The notes under the pieces: generated by a model
The model's database searches: none
Told to the model about the DNA's origin: nothing
Seen by the model: only the letters and a program-made list of their open reading frames with translations
Shown here: piece after piece, positions 1-4,929 of the stretch
Position numbering within the stretch: position 1 is the first letter of the stretch
How the letters are laid out: each line of letters starts with the position of its first letter
Source: Lachnospiraceae bacterium
GTDB taxonomy: Bacteria > Bacillota > Clostridia > Lachnospirales > Lachnospiraceae
Length of the DNA stretch: 21,014 bases
Assembly: GCA_009774245.1 (NCBI GenBank)
Contig: VSNM01000087.1
Span: forward strand, 1-21,014
Reading direction: 5' to 3'
Translations under genes and position numbers: made by a program

Positions 1-186
1 GGATGCGAATTTAATGCTGTTAAAGAAACACACTATATTACCCGTGACAATGGGAAAATTGGAATAGCGGCAGCTTTGGAAAGCAAGCCGGAAGGCGTAT
101 TATTCGATACATTTGATTGTCCTGCTTGTGGTTGTCAGATAACTGCGCAGGAAAGAAAAAGAGAATATGTTTCAGCCAAAAAATAA
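1..186 (+). CDS. Partial small zinc-knuckle phage protein
   Basis: The window opens inside this reading frame (frame 1), so the start is missing and 61 C-terminal residues remain before TAA at 184-186. The visible part has a Cys at residue 2 and a CPACGC cluster at residues 41-46, which looks like one half of a zinc ribbon, followed by a basic tail. The central segment (GIAAALESKPEGVLFDTFDCP) resembles short conserved proteins common in the early regions of clostridial phages; that likeness is from memory, not a search. No catalytic motif is seen. Its TAA overlaps the ribosome-binding region of the next gene, suggesting cotranscription. Function unknown; metal binding is inferred from the cysteines only. 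Confidence 0.6.
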   Translation, partial: GCEFNAVKETHYITRDNGKIGIAAALESKPEGVLFDTFDCPACGCQITAQERKREYVSAKK

Positions 187-211
187 GGATTTAGTGGAGG
201 TTGAAAAAGAT

Positions 212-544
212 ATGGATTGGTTAAAGAAAAAAGAGAAGATATGGAAGAGTATTTTGAATAGTTCCAAGGAAAATATATCTACGGATGCGGCAGAACTGGG
301 CGCAATGCAGGAACTTATTGTATGTCTGGAAGAGCAGCTAGATAAAGAAACGCATATATGCGAAATTGAGTGGCTGAGGAAAGAGGCAGAATTATTTGAG
401 CAAAAGTTGGTTGATTCCCAAAATAGAATAGCTGATTACGAAACGAGGTTGAAGAATATACAAGCAATTATTGCATGGTTGGAAGGGCAGCCTAATGGTG
501 AAATAGACTGCCCAATTATTCAAGGTTGTAATTGTGATAAATAG
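212..544 (+). CDS. Hypothetical coiled-coil small protein
   Basis: This 110-residue protein is rich in Lys, Glu and Leu. Two helical, heptad-like segments (about residues 1-20 and 35-95) suggest a coiled coil. The C-terminus ends with cysteines (CPIIQGCNCDK). An in-frame ATG exists at 167, but the ATG at 212 has a clear ribosome binding site (GTGGAGG, 11 nt upstream) and does not overlap the previous gene, so it is preferred. Its last 25 bases overlap the 3' end of the reverse-strand gene that follows. I recognise no family. Its position among small early-region genes suggests an accessory phage role, but nothing shows which. Confidence 0.6.
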   Translation: MDWLKKKEKIWKSILNSSKENISTDAAELGAMQELIVCLEEQLDKETHICEIEWLRKEAELFEQKLVDSQNRIADYETRLKNIQAIIAWLEGQPNGEIDCPIIQGCNCDK

Positions 545-720
545 GTGAGTATTTCAGCCTTGAATGAGGCAAGAGCTTTGGAAGTGGCCTGGTGACTTGC
601 ATTTAAAGCGCTACTTGTGGCGCAGTCGTCATCATTACAGTAGACGCAAGCTGCGCCAGATTGCTCATTGTATTGAGCTATGGTATCATCGAGCTTTTTA
701 TTAAGTTCATTAATGGACAT
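520..720 (-). CDS. Small reverse-strand Cys-containing protein, unknown function
   Basis: This 66-residue protein is the only convincing reverse-strand gene in the window. It is backed by a strong ribosome binding site (AAGGAGGAGG read on the reverse strand just above 728, about 8-11 nt before ATG) and by a promoter with correct spacing at 772-800. An N-terminal helix is followed by a C-x2-C-x4-C cluster (Cys25, Cys28, Cys33, in CVYCNDDDC) and an Ala/Ser-rich amphipathic helix. The cysteines could bind a metal, but there are too few for a classic zinc finger. It converges on the gene ending at 544 and overlaps it by 25 bases. I do not recognise the family. Opposite orientation plus its own promoter suggests expression in the lysogen. 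Confidence 0.6.
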   Translation of the reverse strand: MSINELNKKLDDTIAQYNEQSGAACVYCNDDDCATSSALNASHQATSKALASFKAEILTYLSQLQP

Positions 721-743
721 ATAGCATTCCTCCTCCTTCTAAG

Positions 744-770
744 TACTCGGTGCCAGAACACCTGTGAGTA
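744..770. promoter_or_regulatory. Inverted repeat at the transcription start of the reverse-strand gene
   Basis: TACTC-GGTG (744-752) faces CACC (759-762) and GAGTA (766-770), giving a dyad with a 3-base interruption on one arm. It lies directly downstream of the reverse-strand -10 box, where an operator or a 5'-UTR hairpin would sit. The function is inferred from position. Confidence 0.35.
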
Positions 771-771
771 T

Positions 772-800
772 AGTATATAAGTAAGGATGGATAAATGCAA
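772..800 (-). promoter_or_regulatory. Sigma-A-type promoter for the 520-720 gene
   Basis: Read on the reverse strand, TTGCAT (800-795) and TATACT (777-772) are separated by exactly 17 bases. Each hexamer is a close match to consensus. The start codon lies about 50 bases downstream with a strong ribosome binding site, so this is a well-formed promoter for the reverse-strand gene. Confidence 0.65.
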
Positions 801-857
801 TGGAGAATTATTATTTATTATTAACAATCTAAACTGAGATTTAAAGGAGATTGGATT

Positions 858-1142
858 ATGACGGAAAAGGCTTTGGAACGTGGAGTTGAATTGAAAGGTA
901 CTATGGATAGTCTGTGGAAAAGAAGAGAAAAACTTAAAAGCATGAAAGCGCTATGTTCAGAGAATATGGATATTGCAAAATCGAAAACGCATAGATTTGA
1001 CTTAGACGCATCAAAAAAAGAAGGAGGACGTAGTGAGACTATAACTTTGTCTGCAGGTGCTGCGTATGCTGCAATATGCAAGGACATCGAAAAAACTGAA
1101 GAAGAGCTTAAAAAATTGCAAAAAGAATTTTCTGATTTATGA
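858..1142 (+). CDS. Hypothetical coiled-coil protein
   Basis: This is a 94-residue charged protein with ATG at 858 behind TAAAGGAGA at about 8 nt spacing. Residues about 10-45 and 70-94 look helical and heptad-like. The middle (KKEGGRSETITLSAG) looks like a short ordered or loop segment. No enzymatic motif or signal peptide is present. It lies on the opposite strand from the 520-720 gene and is divergently arranged with it. It is followed by a 163-base intergenic leader holding a palindrome and two hairpins before the recombinase gene. The family is not recognised. The gene itself is well supported by its start signals and codon pattern, while its function is unknown. Confidence 0.65.
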   Translation: MTEKALERGVELKGTMDSLWKRREKLKSMKALCSENMDIAKSKTHRFDLDASKKEGGRSETITLSAGAAYAAICKDIEKTEEELKKLQKEFSDL

Positions 1143-1155
1143 TTGGCAGCAGGGT

Positions 1156-1167
1156 TGCGACGTCGCA
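1156..1167. repeat. 12-bp perfect palindrome
   Basis: TGCGACGTCGCA is perfectly self-complementary and is flanked on both sides by GCAGCA/CAGCA. It lies just after the 858-1142 gene and about 140 bases before the recombinase start. It could be a protein-binding site; no function can be shown. Confidence 0.4.
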
Positions 1168-1193
1168 GCATAAAACTGAATATGAAATAAAAA

Positions 1194-1231
1194 ATAAGTG
1201 GCATTCACCGACCAAAGTATCTGCCACTTAT
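1194..1231 (+). promoter_or_regulatory. Hairpin A, copy 1, with conserved 18-nt loop
   Basis: ATAAGTGGCA (1194-1203) pairs perfectly with TGCCACTTAT (1222-1231). The 18-base loop contains CACCGACCAAAG (1206-1217). The same 12 bases occur in a loop of the same length at 3428-3439, on a 10-bp stem of different sequence. No U-run follows, so it is not a normal intrinsic terminator. It lies in the leader of the recombinase gene. A structured RNA element is the likeliest reading; a protein-binding DNA dyad is the alternative. Confidence 0.6.
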
Positions 1232-1237
1232 CCCTAA

Positions 1238-1274
1238 GCCTAAAGAAATTATAGCACTATATAAATCTTTAGGC
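1238..1274 (+). promoter_or_regulatory. Hairpin B, copy 1, in the recombinase leader
   Basis: GCCTAAAGA (1238-1246) pairs with TCTTTAGGC (1266-1274), and a small inner dyad (ATAG-CA-CTAT, 1251-1260) lies within. It starts 6 nt after hairpin A and ends 31 nt before the recombinase ATG. The 3463-3508 hairpin before rha has the same layout, which suggests a shared leader design. Confidence 0.5.
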
Positions 1275-1305
1275 AAGCAGAAAATAAAGGCAACAGGAGG
1301 CTTAT

Positions 1306-2322
1306 ATGAGTGCGAAAGAAAAATTGAAAAATGACATTATTGTAGGGATGCATATGCATCTGGATAACAATGCACAAGCGATATTGGAGACTGTAATTAT
1401 AAAGGCGATACAAAATCTTGATATTAAAGAGCTTGAAACACTTCCAGCGACGGCAGACGATACAAATCAATACATAATGCAACTATTTGATGCAAAGAAA
1501 GCTCCGAGGCTTAGTCCTAAGACAGTAGAGTTTTATAAAGCTACACTTAATGAGTTTGTGTCATTAATCAACAAGCCCCTAAATAAGATCACAGAATCAG
1601 ATGTTGCGTATTATCTTCAAATAAAAAGAAATGGTAATACAAATACGTCGTTGAATAATTTGCGCCGGAACTTATCAGCATTTTTTACATGGTTGCGAAA
1701 AGAAAAAATAATAAGCGAGAATCCATGTGACGCGATAGAACCGTATACAGTAGTGGAAAAACCAATTGATCATATGGAAGCCACGGACATGGAAATGCTA
1801 AAGAAAGGATGCTCGCATCCGAGAGACAGGGCATTAATAGAGTTTATGCGTTCTACGGCGATGCGTCGGGGAGAAGTACCATTTGTTAAAATCTGTGATA
1901 TAGATTTTAGGAGTGGAAAGCTTGTGATTTTCGGTGAGAAAACACAGAAATATAGAACTGTTTTTCTGGATAATGTGGCAGTCTATTATATCCAGGAATA
2001 CTTGAGACATAGAGGTGTATCGGAAAATAGCAAAGAACCATTGTTTACACATCTTCGTGGAGATAAAACAAAGGTGTTAGAGGTTGATGGAGTGTATTCA
2101 AGCATAAAAGATATCGCAAGGCGAGCTGGTATGGATAGACGAATTTATCCACATTTATTTCGCAAAACAACTGCAACTAACATATGCAGGCGCGGAGGAA
2201 GTGAGGATGCCGCCGGAGAGTATCTTGGACATGCTCCAAAAAATGTAACTGGAAAGCACTATACATATAAAGGTGACAGATATGTGGAGCAAATATTTCA
2301 CAATTTTGTTGAGGCGGTATAG
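1306..2322 (+). CDS. Tyrosine recombinase (phage integrase/Xer type)
   Basis: This 338-residue enzyme cuts and rejoins DNA through a covalent phosphotyrosine. It probably serves phage integration/excision or dimer resolution. ATG 1306 follows ACAGGAGG at 6-8 nt spacing. Residues about 58-135 form the SAM-like core-binding domain (RLSPKTVEFYKATLNEF). The catalytic domain follows, with Arg187 (STAMRRGEV), a Lys at 212 or 215 (GEKTQKYR), His283 and Arg286 (PHLFRK), His309 (YLGH) and a nucleophile most likely Tyr319 (GKHYTY). All catalytic positions are present, so it looks active. Unusually for an integrase it is co-oriented with the late genes, and only 15 bases separate it from the late regulator, so the two are probably cotranscribed. 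Whether it is the phage's only recombinase cannot be seen here. Confidence 0.93.
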   Translation: MSAKEKLKNDIIVGMHMHLDNNAQAILETVIIKAIQNLDIKELETLPATADDTNQYIMQLFDAKKAPRLSPKTVEFYKATLNEFVSLINKPLNKITESDVAYYLQIKRNGNTNTSLNNLRRNLSAFFTWLRKEKIISENPCDAIEPYTVVEKPIDHMEATDMEMLKKGCSHPRDRALIEFMRSTAMRRGEVPFVKICDIDFRSGKLVIFGEKTQKYRTVFLDNVAVYYIQEYLRHRGVSENSKEPLFTHLRGDKTKVLEVDGVYSSIKDIARRAGMDRRIYPHLFRKTTATNICRRGGSEDAAGEYLGHAPKNVTGKHYTYKGDRYVEQIFHNFVEAV

Positions 2323-2337
2323 GAAGGAGAGACAGCG

Positions 2338-2652
2338 TTGACAAAGGAAAAACTGGAACAACTGATTGACTTGAGAAAAGAGATTAAGGAGATCGAGCGG
2401 CGACTCAATCGTAATGATACAAAGTGTCCTTTGGGCAACGCGGAACTGCTGGAAGAAAGAGTACATATGGCAGCAGAACTGGAAAGAGAAATTACTGCAT
2501 ATATCAACTCTGTTGGGGATAGCCGGATAAGGAGGATTATGCAGTATAAATATGTGGACGGATATACATGGCGAAAAATAGCAAATATCATGCATTATGA
2601 CAGATCTTACCCTGAAAAGGCAATTACGAGATACCTAAGTAAACATTCCTGA
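2338..2652 (+). CDS. Sigma-70 region 4-like late regulator (DUF1492/ArpU/RinA type)
   Basis: This 104-residue protein probably activates late phage transcription. The N-terminal half (residues 1-58) is a charged helix, with a coiled-coil-like run LEQLIDLRKEIKEIERRL. The C-terminal part (about 62-100) looks like a sigma-70 region 4 helix-turn-helix: DSRIRRIMQYKYVDGYTWRK, then IANIMHYDRSYPEKAITRYL. The start is TTG at 2338, supported by AAGGAGA at 7 nt. An ATG further in (Met44) would remove the helix and has no good ribosome binding site. The gene sits immediately after the recombinase and upstream of the packaging genes, the usual place for such regulators in Firmicute phages. The family is recognised by pattern; the exact target promoter is not visible. 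Confidence 0.8.
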   Translation: MTKEKLEQLIDLRKEIKEIERRLNRNDTKCPLGNAELLEERVHMAAELEREITAYINSVGDSRIRRIMQYKYVDGYTWRKIANIMHYDRSYPEKAITRYLSKHS

Positions 2653-2672
2653 TCTATACTCTTGGAGGGGAA

Positions 2673-2705
2673 ATGTCGGCGCTAAAACATATTAAAATAC
2701 CATAA
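2673..2705 (+). CDS. 10-codon mini-ORF, possible remnant or leader peptide
   Basis: A strong ribosome binding site (TTGGAGGGG, 2662-2670) precedes ATG 2673, which opens a frame of only 10 codons (MSALKHIKIP, stop at 2703-2705). The promoter of the membrane-protein cassette starts nine bases later. It may be the stub of a gene cut off by insertion of that cassette, a leader peptide, or chance. Confidence 0.25.
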   Translation: MSALKHIKIP

Positions 2706-2713
2706 GGAAAAAT

Positions 2714-2742
2714 ATGACAAACACTTTGTATTGTGGTATAAT
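2714..2742 (+). promoter_or_regulatory. Strong extended -10 promoter for the membrane protein
   Basis: ATGACA (2714-2719, five of six consensus bases) and a perfect TATAAT (2737-2742) are separated by 17 bases, and a TG-N extended -10 element (2734-2736) is present. The start codon of the next gene is 28 bases downstream. This is among the best promoters in the window. Confidence 0.8.
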
Positions 2743-2769
2743 GCGAATATCTACAAAGGAGGTTTTCGT

Positions 2770-3120
2770 ATGAAAAATTTGAACATTAAGGTTATAATAG
2801 GCATAACGGCGTGTATATTGGCAGTTTTCGCCGTTTGGTTTATTATAAACAATAATTCTGCTGAAAGAAAGTATGGAGTTGATGCGGTAGAAGATGCAAA
2901 GGGAGCTGTTTTTACAGCGGATCAGTATCTTGATGGAAATCTGGATAAAAGAGAGTTTAAGACTCAAATGTATCATTATAGCAATGATGATGTCGAATAT
3001 GGGGATAAGACATATGACATATATCATGCAATTGAGTACATGAAATTAATGAGTACCGATGCAGATGTATTGAAATATAGAAATGAAATAGCTGCTTTGA
3101 TTGGTGAAAAGAAAAAATAA
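2770..3120 (+). CDS. Small single-pass membrane-anchored protein (moron candidate)
   Basis: ATG 2770 follows AAAGGAGG at about 7 nt spacing; the in-frame ATG at 2731 lies on the -10 box and can be dismissed. The 116-residue protein has a short basic N-terminus, one membrane segment (about residues 7-26, VIIGITACILAVFAVWFII) and then a soluble, acidic, helical region rich in Asp, Glu, Lys and Tyr, predicted outside the membrane. There is no lipobox and no sorting motif. It has its own strong promoter and its own intrinsic terminator, so it is expressed independently of the phage operon. That is typical of morons, which often change the lysogen's surface or block other phages. The actual role is unknown. 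Confidence 0.7.
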   Translation: MKNLNIKVIIGITACILAVFAVWFIINNNSAERKYGVDAVEDAKGAVFTADQYLDGNLDKREFKTQMYHYSNDDVEYGDKTYDIYHAIEYMKLMSTDADVLKYRNEIAALIGEKKK

Positions 3121-3151
3121 ATTGACAACTGAATATAGTAAAATAAGAGAT

Positions 3152-3182
3152 AAGAGAGTGTTTTGGCACTCTCTTTTATTTT
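3152..3182 (+). terminator. Intrinsic terminator after the membrane-protein gene
   Basis: AAGAGAGTG (3152-3160) pairs with CACTCTCTT (3167-3175) around a 6-base loop, and the T-run TTTTATTTT (3174-3182) follows at once. It closes the transcription unit that began at 2714. Confidence 0.88.
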
Positions 3183-3187
3183 GGGTA

Positions 3188-3215
3188 TTGACAATATTGT
3201 ACGTACTGTTATAAT
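3188..3215 (+). promoter_or_regulatory. Near-consensus promoter of the RHH-rha unit
   Basis: Perfect TTGACA (3188-3193) and perfect TATAAT (3210-3215) are separated by 16 bases, with an extended -10 TG at 3207-3208. It starts five bases after the previous terminator's T-run and drives the ribbon-helix-helix gene at 3248. Operator-like repeats overlap it. Confidence 0.85.
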
Positions 3216-3232
3216 ATACTTGTACGGACAAG
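3197..3232. promoter_or_regulatory. Operator-like repeats overlapping the RHH promoter
   Basis: TTGTACGTAC (3197-3206) and TTGTACGGAC (3220-3229) are direct repeats with one mismatch, 23 bases apart, roughly two helix turns. The first lies in the promoter spacer and contains the palindrome GTACGTAC. The second lies just after the -10 box and extends into the dyad CTTGT-ACGG-ACAAG (3219-3232). Autoregulation by the RHH protein encoded just downstream is the likely role. Confidence 0.55.
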
Positions 3233-3247
3233 AAAGGAGGGTAAAAA

Positions 3248-3418
3248 GTGTCACCAAGACCAAAATCAGATAAGTCTAAACATCACCGTTTTGAATTAAG
3301 GCTTGATGATGAAATGGATGAGATGTTAAGCGAGTGTTCAAAAAAACTCGAAACGAGCAAAACAGAAGTAATCAACAAGGGAATTAAAATGGTAAAATCA
3401 GAACTGGACAAAAAATAA
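3248..3418 (+). CDS. Ribbon-helix-helix (CopG/Arc-type) DNA-binding protein
   Basis: This is a 56-residue protein starting at GTG 3248, behind AAAGGAGGG at about 6 nt. The basic N-terminal arm (MSPRPKSDKSKHH) is followed by a beta strand (RFELRLD, residues 14-20) and two helices (about 21-35 and 38-54, with ETSKTEVINKGIKMVKSEL). This is the strand-helix-helix pattern of RHH repressors, which bind DNA as dimers through the paired strands. Strong promoter and operator-like repeats lie just upstream, so autoregulation is likely. RHH proteins also serve as antitoxins, but the following gene is Rha rather than a toxin, so a phage repressor is the better reading. The stop codon lies inside hairpin A copy 2. 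Confidence 0.8.
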   Translation: MSPRPKSDKSKHHRFELRLDDEMDEMLSECSKKLETSKTEVINKGIKMVKSELDKK

Positions 3419-3453
3419 GGCAGTCCGCACCGACCAAAGCACTGACTGCCTTA
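3416..3453 (+). promoter_or_regulatory. Hairpin A, copy 2, with conserved 18-nt loop
   Basis: TAAGGCAGTC (3416-3425) pairs perfectly with GACTGCCTTA (3444-3453). The 18-base loop contains CACCGACCAAAG (3428-3439), identical to copy 1 at 1206-1217. The stem differs in sequence from copy 1 but stays fully paired. The 5' arm begins on the RHH stop codon. No U-run follows. Confidence 0.6.
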
Positions 3454-3462
3454 AATACCACA

Positions 3463-3508
3463 CACACCAAAAGGAGTATGTACAATTATTGTATCTCTTT
3501 TGGGTGTG
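3463..3508 (+). promoter_or_regulatory. Hairpin B, copy 2, in the rha leader
   Basis: CACACCAAAAG (3463-3473) pairs with CTTTTGGGTGTG (3497-3508) with one bulged G, and an inner TACAA-TTA-TTGTA hairpin (3481-3493) is nested inside. It starts 9 nt after hairpin A and ends 29 nt before the rha ATG, matching the spacing of the recombinase leader. Confidence 0.5.
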
Positions 3509-3537
3509 GTTGTAAAGCATTGAAAGGAGATTTTTTT

Positions 3538-4323
3538 ATGTCAAAGATTGAACAGAAGCTTACTTCTATGGAAGTAGCACATATGGTGGGGAAAGAGCAC
3601 AAATATCTTATGCGTGATATCAGAAATTACAGCACAGATATGACGGGTGCAGAAATTTCACCCGTTGAATTTTGGATTGAAAGCACCTATACAGATAGCA
3701 AAGGACAAATTAGACCTTGTTATGCTATTACAAAGAAAGGCTGTGAGTTTATCGCTCATAAGCTGACGGGAAAGAAAGGCACGGAATTTACAGCGCGATA
3801 TATTAATCGTTTCCATGAGTTGGAAAATGCAATTGAGGGAGTCGTAGAAGCAGGAAATTCAACCACACGAATACAAGGGGTGCAAACTTTAATAGAATGT
3901 CAGCAACAGTTTATGGAGCGGCAGCAGCAGTTTTATGAACAACAGGAAAAGTTAAGCCAGATGATGATAGAAAAATTGGAAAACCTGTTACGTATTCGGA
4001 AGCCTATAAGTAATGATTCAAATTGTTTCTCCACATGTATCGGGGAAAAAGACGAACTTCAAGGACGTCGGGAAAAATTAGACCGTCTTGTGGAAGAGAT
4101 GGCGGCGGCATGTAAGTGGGAGAAGAATTTCGCTTTGCACCGTCTGTATAAGACATTGGAGAAAATGCTGGATATATCAATGGACGATTATAAGAAAGTG
4201 TATCAGGCTGAAACAGGCAAAGTCTGCGCCAGCGCATGGAAAGTTGTTACAGATTCCGACAGGCTGTATGAGATGGCAGTCACATTATGCCAGAATACCA
4301 TTAACAGCATGAAGTGTTCATAG
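3538..4323 (+). CDS. rha: Rha-family phage regulatory protein
   Basis: This 261-residue protein carries a Rha-type N-terminal domain (about residues 1-95). Its features are LTSMEVAHMVGKEHKYLMRD, a central WIESTYTDSKGQIRPCY strand region and the closing YAITKKGCEFIAHKLTGKKG, typical of phage Rha/antirepressor proteins. A Gln/Glu-rich coiled coil follows (about 120-160), then a C-terminal domain (about 175-261) resembling the ORF6C-type domain of antirepressors. ATG 3538 has GAAAGGAG at 8 nt; the in-frame ATG at 3478 would add a Cys-rich stretch across hairpin B and has its ribosome binding site too close. Rha-type proteins influence the lysis-lysogeny decision. The two-hairpin leader and the RHH gene upstream suggest layered control. 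Confidence 0.85.
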   Translation: MSKIEQKLTSMEVAHMVGKEHKYLMRDIRNYSTDMTGAEISPVEFWIESTYTDSKGQIRPCYAITKKGCEFIAHKLTGKKGTEFTARYINRFHELENAIEGVVEAGNSTTRIQGVQTLIECQQQFMERQQQFYEQQEKLSQMMIEKLENLLRIRKPISNDSNCFSTCIGEKDELQGRREKLDRLVEEMAAACKWEKNFALHRLYKTLEKMLDISMDDYKKVYQAETGKVCASAWKVVTDSDRLYEMAVTLCQNTINSMKCS

Positions 4324-4348
4324 ATCAATGGACAAGAGAGGAGTAAAT

Positions 4349-4471
4349 ATGATAAGAAAAGAAATTCGTTACTCGGACAGTCGTGTTTACGCTATCTGCT
4401 ATGTTCGACAGAGGGTGATTTATTATAACCTAAACTTTCATGGTGGAAGTCAAATTTATGTGATACGTTAA
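4349..4471 (+). CDS. Small 40-residue ORF of unknown function
   Basis: ATG 4349 follows AGAGGAG at about 6 nt, and the frame runs 40 codons to TAA at 4469-4471. The product is basic and Tyr/Arg-rich (YAICYVRQRVIYYNLNFHGG), with no recognisable domain. It fills the space between rha and the next gene, in the same direction. The ribosome binding site is the main support; it could be a real micro-protein or chance. Confidence 0.4.
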   Translation: MIRKEIRYSDSRVYAICYVRQRVIYYNLNFHGGSQIYVIR

Positions 4472-4500
4472 GAGGCTATAGTTTTTTAGGAGGTTTGATT

Positions 4501-4809
4501 ATGAACGACATTATCACAAATGAAACCGTATTGAATAAGCATAATAAAGAGCATCTGGCACTTGTCGAATGTATGAATAGTGCATTGTATGAAATCTGGG
4601 AATATTTTAAGGCAGGCAATACAGAAGCGCACGCTTTCATGCATAGTAAGACTCGTGAACGCCTTGTGCAGTTCGAATTGAACTTTGAAAATGCGGATAT
4701 TCCTGAATTTAGCATCAGGGCAACATATGAGGTATATGAGGCTATCATGGCAGAAACAATGCCAGTTTTAAACAGGTTAAGGAATCAAAACATAGCACAG
4801 GTAGTATAA
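4501..4809 (+). CDS. Hypothetical small helical phage protein
   Basis: This 102-residue, mostly helical, acidic protein starts at ATG 4501, with a strong TTAGGAGG at 7 nt; an in-frame TTG at 4495 overlaps the ribosome binding site region and is less likely. There is no signal peptide, membrane segment or catalytic motif. The N-terminal part (NKHNKEHLALVECMNSALYE) looks amphipathic. It is the last gene before the dyad and terminator at the early/late boundary, so it probably belongs to the early or regulatory transcript with rha. I do not recognise its family. Confidence 0.65.
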   Translation: MNDIITNETVLNKHNKEHLALVECMNSALYEIWEYFKAGNTEAHAFMHSKTRERLVQFELNFENADIPEFSIRATYEVYEAIMAETMPVLNRLRNQNIAQVV

Positions 4810-4875
4810 ATGGGTTTTCTAATTTAAATTTTTTGAGCAGAAATGTAAGTGTCGATTTTTTCTACTTTTAACATG

Positions 4876-4909
4876 CTAACATGGGAGTAAGCAGAGACTA
4901 TCATGTTAG
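4876..4909. promoter_or_regulatory. 8-bp perfect inverted repeat at the early/late boundary
   Basis: CTAACATG (4876-4883) and CATGTTAG (4902-4909) flank an 18-base spacer, and an extra AACATG direct copy lies at 4870-4875. The loop sequence is unrelated to that of hairpins A. It could be an activator or repressor site ahead of the late genes, or an RNA hairpin before the terminator. Confidence 0.4.
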
Positions 4910-4929
4910 GAATATGGAATATAACAAGG

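Noticed and set aside
821..1204. 127-codon reverse-strand ORF opposite the 858-1142 gene
   Set aside because: No ribosome binding site; the forward frame has a good one and a normal protein composition.
1194..1231. Hairpin A read as an intrinsic terminator
   Set aside because: The stem is followed by CCCTAAGCC with no T-run, and copy 2 by AAATACC; the conserved loop points to another role.
3248..3418. RHH gene as the antitoxin of a toxin-antitoxin pair
   Set aside because: The next genes are Rha and small unknowns without toxin motifs, and no RelE/MazF/Fic-like partner lies beside it.
4876..4909. Third copy of the hairpin A motif (also an 18-base loop)
   Set aside because: The loop sequence shows no match to CACCGACCAAAG on either strand and the stem is shorter; the shared loop length is probably coincidence.
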